Origin: Aplectana chamaeleonis
Taxonomy: Eukaryota > Nematoda > Chromadorea > Rhabditida > Cosmocercidae
Length of the DNA stretch: 64,000 nucleotides
NCBI GenBank assembly: GCA_029168955.1
Contig: JAPDOI010001874.1
Location: 45,001-109,000 of the forward strand
Direction: 5' to 3'
Shown here: piece by piece, positions 57,763-64,000 of the stretch
Layout: each line of letters opens with the position of its first letter
How positions within the stretch are numbered: the stretch's first letter is position 1
Program-made: the position numbers and the translations under genes
The notes under the pieces: model-generated
Database searches by the model: none
Seen by the model: the letters and a program-made list of their open reading frames with translations, nothing else
Told to the model about the DNA's origin: nothing

Positions 57763-59099
57763 CCCATTCACGACCGCGTGTCCCACCGGTGGGACACGCG
57801 TTGACTACCACTTCGGACCGCGTGTCCCACCGGTGGGACACTCTTTTCGAAAATCGTTTTCTCCACTACGTGAAGGAATTTCAAAACCTATTTATGATCA
57901 ATGTATTTACCTATTCTATAGTCGACTACAAACTTCGTGGTCCGCTGGCAGCTTAACCACTACAAGATATCTGACCCTTCGAATGCAGCAAGGTCGAAAA
58001 CCGCCATATGAGTACAGATCGCATTTTTACAAGCACTTAATGAAAAATTTTATCTTTTTTCCATTACTCGGGAAACAATCCTTACTTCTTAGAGTGGTAA
58101 GACCGTATAGCACTATTTATAAATATCAAAGAAGTATGATTACTGATACTGCGCACCATTCCGGCGTAGAGAATCTGCTTTTCTTTCACCCTTATTTTGT
58201 TCACCTCATTTATTTTATGCAAAGGTCACTAATGTTGAGATCATTAGGGCCTTTTTTGAAAGTCCTGCTTGGTTACGGTTGGTGTACCATCGTAGGCCGG
58301 GGCTCAAACATCGGTGAAAGCTACCTTGCAGAGGAGCGGACGAGAAAAATGGGGACGTGCCAGAGCAGAAAACGAGTGAAAACTTATAAAACGGTAATTA
58401 CACTAATCATTCCTAGTCAATTTGTAACAATAGAACTATTTTATACGTTTGAATGCAAAAAACACATATGCTTTTCACAAAAAATCTCTTCCTAGAAGGC
58501 GCCGAACCGGAGGGTTGAGGGGGTGGCCGAGAAAAAATGGCGAAGATCTAAAAAAAAGTCATTTCCATCAGCATTAAAAGTCAATATTAAAATTGAGGAG
58601 TATTTTCTACGTCTAGATGTCAAAAAGAATGCTAAAAATGTTTACTACAAAAAAAACTCGCGCCGGAATGCGATAGACCGCAAGAGCAAGGGAGTAGCTA
58701 AAGCAAAATTAGTGCAAATCTGAAAAAAATATCATTTCACTAAGCATTTCCTGCCGATTGAAGAACAGAGGAATGTTTATCAAGGTGATCTACGATAATT
58801 CATGTTCCAAACCGCTAGAATTCAACGAACTTTCGTGATTTTGTGGATGGTCTTATCTACACAGTCGAAAATTTAGGAGGCAATTTCTCCGGAAGGAAAG
58901 AGTTATGGAAGCTGAAACTTTGGCATCATGATTTTGACGTCGACAGTCGTAGAATAAACAAAAAAAACCAAAATCGATTTTTTGGTGGCGTGCCATTCGA
59001 GCAAAAGTGGCCCACCGGTGGGACACTGTATACGGTGACGCAATATTGCACGCGGTCCGAACGTGCAGCCACCCAAAATTAGGCGTGGTCGTGAATGGG
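57763..59099. mobile_element. 1.34-kb piggyBac-like element, TTAA-flanked
   Basis: CCCATTCACGACC and its exact complement GGTCGTGAATGGG are the tips, each next to TTAA (57759..57762 and 59100..59103). TTAA duplication and CCC-starting tips are piggyBac features. The palindrome TGTCCCACCGGTGGGACA occurs twice at the left end and once, slightly altered, at the right end. Open frames inside (including 57716..58495, which starts outside the left tip) show no transposase motif that I recognise, so it is probably non-autonomous. Confidence 0.85.
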
Positions 59100-59237
59100 T
59101 TAATGAAGAGATTTCAAATAATAAATTGCAAGAACATTTGTAATTTTAAACAAGTTCTCTGGATCCAATCACAGGTCAAGGCCCGATAAGGGACGAAACA
59201 GTGACAAGAATAAAAATGGTTCAGTCGTCGCTGCACT

Positions 59238-59721
59238 TTGAGGCACAGTCCAGCCTCAGCATCGTTTTTCTGTTTTCCTGCCTATTTTGAAAACGGGCCT
59301 AAGCTTATTCCAATCATGTCTCTGGAATCGTACAAGACCCTCTGGAAACGGAGTTACGGCCCATCAAAAATTGAGCTGCGGAAGCATGGTGGACGAGTTG
59401 TCCGAAGCTTGTAACTTCCGTCATTTGCAACCGATTTATGCGAGCTGATCTGAATAGGGAGAGAGGCTGAGAGTGAAGGGAAGAACTGTGCCATTCAACG
59501 GAAATCGCCGATTATCTCGCCACTGCTGAGCTCGAAAAATCGTGAAAGGGGCGTGCCCAAGTGGCTTCCTGATGTGGGCGCCCCAGGGTAGCTTCCTCTT
59601 ATGGCTTGTTTATCCGTAGGACCGAGAGCTCGCACTAGGCAGGTGTTGTACGGAGTAGATATGCTTCACAATTATCTGGAAATCTTAAGTTTCGTCCCTG
59701 AGCTTGGATTGTGTCTTTAAA
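59238..59721. mobile_element. MITE family I copy 3
   Basis: GAGGCACAGTCCAGCCTCAG to CTTGGATTGTGTCTTTAA. Contains GGAGTTACGGCCCATC and GGTGGACGAGTTGTC, shared with neighbouring family I copies. It lies about 70 bp from the next copy in the same orientation. Confidence 0.75.
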
Positions 59722-59793
59722 GGTAAGTGTTCACGATGGAACGGTTCCCGAACCTTCACTGGAAATCATGAGTTCCAAGATCCAGCCCTATAA

Positions 59794-60286
59794 CTTAAAG
59801 GCACAGGACACCCAAAAAGTTATTTTCCAGATTCTCTGCTCATCTTGGAGAGAGCCACTCTTCGATTACGATGGTATCTCTGAAATCGTCCAAGGCCCCC
59901 TACGAATCGAGATATGGCTCCTTGAAAATGCCTGCATTTTGAGGGCGAAAATTTGGTGGACGAGTTGTCTCAGGCCTGTATTTATATTTATTCGTAATCG
60001 CTACACGAGAACAAAGCAGGATGAGGAGATAGACCAGCAATGGACTGAAGAACAACGACTTGTTCGAATTCATCCATCCATCAAGCCGCTATCGAGTTCG
60101 AAAATCTGGTTGGGGGTCGGGCCTGTGGTGGTGAGCGAAGGGGGTCGGACCCGTAGTGGTCGCTTATATCTCGCTTATTTAGAGGATTTGAGATCTCGCA
60201 TCTGGCACGTGTTATATAGGAGGGGTCTTCTACACAATTACACGAAATTCTCAAAATTGATATCTGAGGGTGTACTGTGCCTTTAA
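59794..60286. mobile_element. MITE family I copy 4
   Basis: CTTAAAGGCACAGGACACCC to GAGGGTGTACTGTGCCTTTAA. Contains GAGATATGGCTCCTTGAAAA, TTGGTGGACGAGTTGTCTC and GATTTGAGATCTCGCATCTG. The 191-codon frame at 59711..60286 spans it and is not credited as a gene. Confidence 0.8.
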
Positions 60287-61333
60287 ACGTGGTATGTCCA
60301 CCCCACCCACTTCCTCGTTGGCCACTGAGGAAGTGAGCAGGGCGGGCATAGCACATCAGAGTTTCGAGGCTACACAGAGATACTTATGGCTCGTTTCGAG
60401 ACGTTTTTCTACATTAGTGTTGCAATGGACCCCGTTACTCCCAATTTCCGGAGAAGGCTCCAAGGCCGTTTCCATCGTGAATAAATCCTTCAATTGAAGA
60501 CATGGTTCTCGCGAAACGTTTTTTTTCTTCTACTTAATCACAAGCTTGAACCAAGCCAAGTTGGCCTTAACTTTGCGAACACATAACATAACAGCATCTT
60601 GAAAACTGCTCCGCGGTTCGAAAAGACGATGACCCTTGACCGGTCATCTAGCACAAGAGAGAAATACGCCATGAGAGGCGCATAAAATCAAGTGCTGAAC
60701 GCTCCTTAGTCAGAGAGATTTTAATCCACAGACACGAGCATCATAACCTCATTCTTTGCGAGAAAAATAGTGGCATAATAAAGGGAGACTAACTTATTCA
60801 TCTAAGAAGTTTACAGAGCAAAACTACTTGCCGCGTTGCAAATTCTGTAACAACAAAGACAAAAAAGGGCATGAGGGGGGACTAATTTGTATGCCTTTTC
60901 CAAGAGATTCAAAAGCGTTTTTTTCTCGAAAACTTAGCGTGCTGCTCTTCCGCTGTCTCTCCGCTTAGTGTGTCTGCGGAAAAGAAATGACACTCAGAAT
61001 ATGGTTTTAGAAGCGTTCGTTGCGTTTTGGGATGTAACGTGATTTTGTACCAAAAAAAGGAGAACTTCGGTATTCAACCTACATCCTTTTCGGAACGGTT
61101 ACAAGTTTAGTTGCCAATTTGATGCAGGTACATGTGCGTCCTATCAATAAAGGTGGGCAAGCATGTGGGAATGTCTTCTTTGAATGAAGCTATTGAGTTG
61201 CGTGTTCTAAAAATGGTCACTGATATGTATGTACACATGTAACGTCACTCCCGAAATGTCGAAGCCGGGCGGTGCTGAGCTGTGGCCCGGCGCGGCCGAG
61301 CAACGCGGCATGGAATGCCGCCGCCCGTGTAGC
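60287..61333. other. No supported gene
   Basis: A short inverted repeat CCACTTCCTC/GAGGAAGTG lies at 60306-60335 and a family A-like right tip CCGTTTCCATCGTGAA at 60467. Otherwise AT-rich with no exon-like structure. Confidence 0.45.
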
Positions 61334-61774
61334 TTAAAGGCAGTGTTCACGATGAAGATCGCACTTAAGTTCGACCAAAAATGGGGTTGTTCGGTCGTGT
61401 GCTATCGAATAGTGAAGAAACAGCGAAGAAAATCGCTAAGAATAAGCTAAACTAGCGGATTCTGACGTTCAGGGCATGGACGACATTACGGGCCCTGCTA
61501 GTTTCCGCAAGCGCGCGCTAATGGCGAAATGTGTGCAAATCGATCAGGCTAAATGTGGCGGAGTTTCTTGGCGATTCGCCATCGAAAACGTTCGCGGCGC
61601 CACAAGCTCGTCTGAATGGGTAGCGGAGCGGGATAAGCAGGCGTGCTGAGATAACTTTCAAGGCCGTTTTCTGACCCGTTATTGCTGCTTTCTTCGACTT
61701 TATCCCCTCCAGCATCTGGCAGCCTAGGGTTTCACACTGAAAACTCAAAAACGATATTTATCGTGAACACTGCT
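61334..61774. mobile_element. MITE family A2 copy
   Basis: TTAAAGGCAGTGTTCACGAT to TTATCGTGAACACTG. The interior shares TTCGACCAAAAATGGGGTTG and GAATAGTGAAGAAACAGCGA with 62593..63034. The tip family is that of 9762 and 11024, but the interior differs. Confidence 0.85.
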
Positions 61775-62592
61775 GTCGCGTTGCGCGACCCCCCCCCGCA
61801 TCGCCCGGCTTCGTCATTCTGGGAGTTATGGTATTTAAAAATGCATAGATTCAGGAAAGGTTGTCGAGATACAACATATTCGATGTAAAAGCATGAACGT
61901 ATTCAGCAGAGGATGAGTTTCTGCACTTTGGCGATCATTCTATGAACGGAGCCATTAGTGATTAAGTACTACGACACCTATCTGTCGCAATGTGTGGAAT
62001 TTCCTGACAGATAGTGTCACGATTGGACAGTTGTGGGATGCGAAAAAACCCTGCCGTTCTGTTGCGAAGTTGTCTCGGCGTTGCACTAACAAATACCATG
62101 GAAACCACGATGAGTCCGCGACACGCAAAGATCGGAGAAGCAATTTATAAGGGATTGTAGCCTTAGAGGACACCTATATAGGGACAGAAAGGCTTAGGCC
62201 GCAGAAATAGGATTGGAATATTAAGTATGTATTACAAGAGTAGGAAAAGGAGGAGGATGACTGTCAGTGGAAATCCTAACAAATTGAAGGCTGCGAAGAA
62301 GATGACCTCGCTCGGAGCAAAAGAAAAAGCGCACGACGTATGAGCGATTGACGCGTAGTTGCTAAGCCATTGAATGAACATATATCATTGCGTTTTCTAG
62401 GTAAGGCTATAAGGCGCATAAATAAGTTTTTATTTTTTCTCTTCCTCATATTTAGGATAACACGGCGGGCAAGGTTGATTTACATAGAGGCTACCGTTTT
62501 GGCGCGTGCTGTCGGATTGCGGTCAAATTGTTGAGAAAGGAACATCTAATCATTTTGTCGTGAATGTAATGAAAGCCACAGATAAAGGATAG

Positions 62593-63034
62593 ATTAAAGG
62601 CAGTCATCACGATGAATGTCATATTCAAGTTCGACTCAAGAATGGGGTTGTTCGGTCGTGAACTATCGAATAGTGAAGAAACAGCGAAGAAAAACATTCA
62701 GAATAATCTAAAATAGTAGTTTCTTAAGTACGTACAGTTTCAGGACGAAGACGAGCTTACGCACCCTACTAGTTTAAGCATTCGTGCGCTAATAGCGACA
62801 TTTGCGCGAATCGATTTGGCTGGACGTGGCGAAAATGTCCACGGCGCCACAAGGTCGTCAGAACGGGGGGGGGGGTGGGCCGGCTAAGCAGGCGTACTGG
62901 GCTAACGAATCTTCACTTCGCGGCCGTTTTTTGCCAATTTCTGACCCATTTTCGCTGTTTCCCTCGAGAATCCGCCACCGTAGTGTTTCATACTGAAAAC
63001 TTGAAAACGAGATTTATCGTGAGCACTGCTTTCA
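62593..63034. mobile_element. MITE family A2 copy
   Basis: ATTAAAGGCAGTCATCACGA to TTATCGTGAGCACTGCTTT. Interior parallels 61334..61774, including GCGCTAATAGCGACATTTGC and GGCGCCACAAGGTCGTC. Contains a G run of 10 near 62866. Confidence 0.85.
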
Positions 63035-63229
63035 AACACAGAACATCGCGCACATCCTCATAGAAGGACTGCTATTGAGACTAGCACATCTCAGCCCGTG
63101 ATATTTAGCAAATCTAGCAAATCGTTCCGCCACAGCGGAAAAGAGCGAGAACTATGAGCGTCGCATCGTTTCCGCGGCAGAACGCCTAACCGTATAACGG
63201 AGTCTGCGCTCTACCACTCAGACAGTAGA

Positions 63230-63440
63230 TGCGGGCGGATGGCTGGCTTTTGGCGGGCGGATCGCCGCATTAGAGCTTGCCGGCGATCCGCCCGCTAGCG
63301 TGATCAACTTTCCCAGGTGCCGCTATCCGCCCGCCAAAACGCAGCGATCCGCCCGCGGAGACAACGAGAAGCAGCGATCCGCCCGGCGAGGCCACGATAG
63401 GCAGCGATCCGTTCGCAACTTGCTGGCGTACCGCCCGCAG
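63230..63440. repeat. Array of CAGCGATCCGCCCGC units with a palindromic head
   Basis: GGCGGGCGGATCGCCG at 63254 faces CGGCGATCCGCCCGC at 63281, then five direct or degenerate units of about 30-33 bp (CGCTATCCGCCCGC, CAGCGATCCGCCCG and variants) run to about 63440. CG-rich compared with the flanks. No credible protein. Confidence 0.7.
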
Positions 63441-64000
63441 GGGCCTTTATTGCCAGCGGTCAGTCCGCATCCATTGTCTGAGTATCGCAGCACGCGACTG
63501 CGCGATATAAGTTGGTCTCCACGAGGCTGCGTTAGACATCAATATGTAGTCAAAGCATGTTAGCGGTTTGTGCTGAGCTAGAAGTATAAACCGTATGTAA
63601 CAAAGCTTCAAAGGTAATGAGCGCACATCAAATAATAGTGGAATTTTTTGTGCTTAGCCTCACAAGAAGTCTTGCTGCGACGAATCACAGAGGTCAAAAC
63701 CTTGGAGTCGGTCTACATGAGGATACAGACATAGAGCCGTTTCAGAAAACTTGATCTAGTCAATGCACAGCAAGCGTGTTATCTCAGCTGCGTCAGTGGC
63801 GATTAGCTTCAGCTGGAGCCAACCACTGTGAACAAATGCAATGTCTCAGATCATAGGCAGCTCATTCATTAGACATTTTGAGGTGACCATATGGTTTGTA
63901 TCTTATCTCCAGTGAACCGCGTTGTAGCTTTTACCTCGCTATCTTGGGAACGGAGCGGTTGTTTCTCCATTTCTACCAATATGTTCCCTTAGAAAGACCG

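Noticed and set aside
57716..58495. The longest open frame in the window (259 codons, plus strand)
   Set aside because: It starts outside the piggyBac-like element, crosses its left tip and palindromes, and shows no transposase or other domain.
59711..60286. 191-codon plus frame
   Set aside because: It lies across a family I MITE; the same sequence in other copies is not open.
63230..63440. CRISPR array
   Set aside because: Units are degenerate, spacers are not of uniform length, and the sequence context is a eukaryotic genome.

Overview
The window looks like gene-poor, transposon-rich nematode chromosome. The evidence is short exons bounded by TTTTCAG-type acceptors and GTAAGT/GTGAGT-type donors, two recognisable animal gene families, a decayed mariner element, and dozens of short inverted-repeat elements (MITEs and foldbacks) recurring inside the same 64 kb. 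A rhabditid or strongylid-type nematode fits best. This is inference from gene structure and repeat style; no rRNA, mitochondrial or telomeric sequence helps.

Left end (1-2.85 kb): a tubulin tyrosine ligase-like (TTLL) gene on the minus strand. Eight exons were rebuilt from splice sites with consistent phases; its 3' end lies outside the window. From 3 to 16 kb I find no confident host gene. This stretch holds a dead mariner transposon (8.3-9.5 kb), several MITEs, a repeat-armed foldback (11.65-12.3 kb) containing a spliced-leader-like sequence, and a 288-bp inverted-repeat element (13.3 kb).

Centre (16.2-29.8 kb): a minus-strand homologue of the translational repressor Smaug/SAMD4, eleven exons in one continuous frame. 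It includes a 33-nt micro-exon just before the RNA-binding SAM domain. Its introns carry a ~120-bp-unit satellite (17.5-18.5 kb), a 591-bp inverted-repeat element ending about a dozen bases from a 3' splice site, and a 6-kb intron largely made of hAT-type sequences. The N-terminal exons are not securely found; candidates lie at 33.4-33.9 kb.

34.8-37.5 kb: an unidentified minus-strand gene with four well-supported exons and two weaker ones, ending in a clear stop codon.

Right half (37.9-64 kb): almost entirely repeats. It includes a 299-bp hAT-type element with a perfect 8-bp target duplication, a 1.34-kb piggyBac-like element flanked by TTAA, and a three-level nest of elements at 55.9-57.1 kb whose unoccupied counterparts are also in the window. 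It also has a tRNA-derived SINE, several elements built from arrays of short degenerate repeats, and GC-rich arrays. No CRISPR, operon of bacterial type or complete novel defence-like system is present. The most interesting content is transposon architecture and its contact with the Smaug gene.
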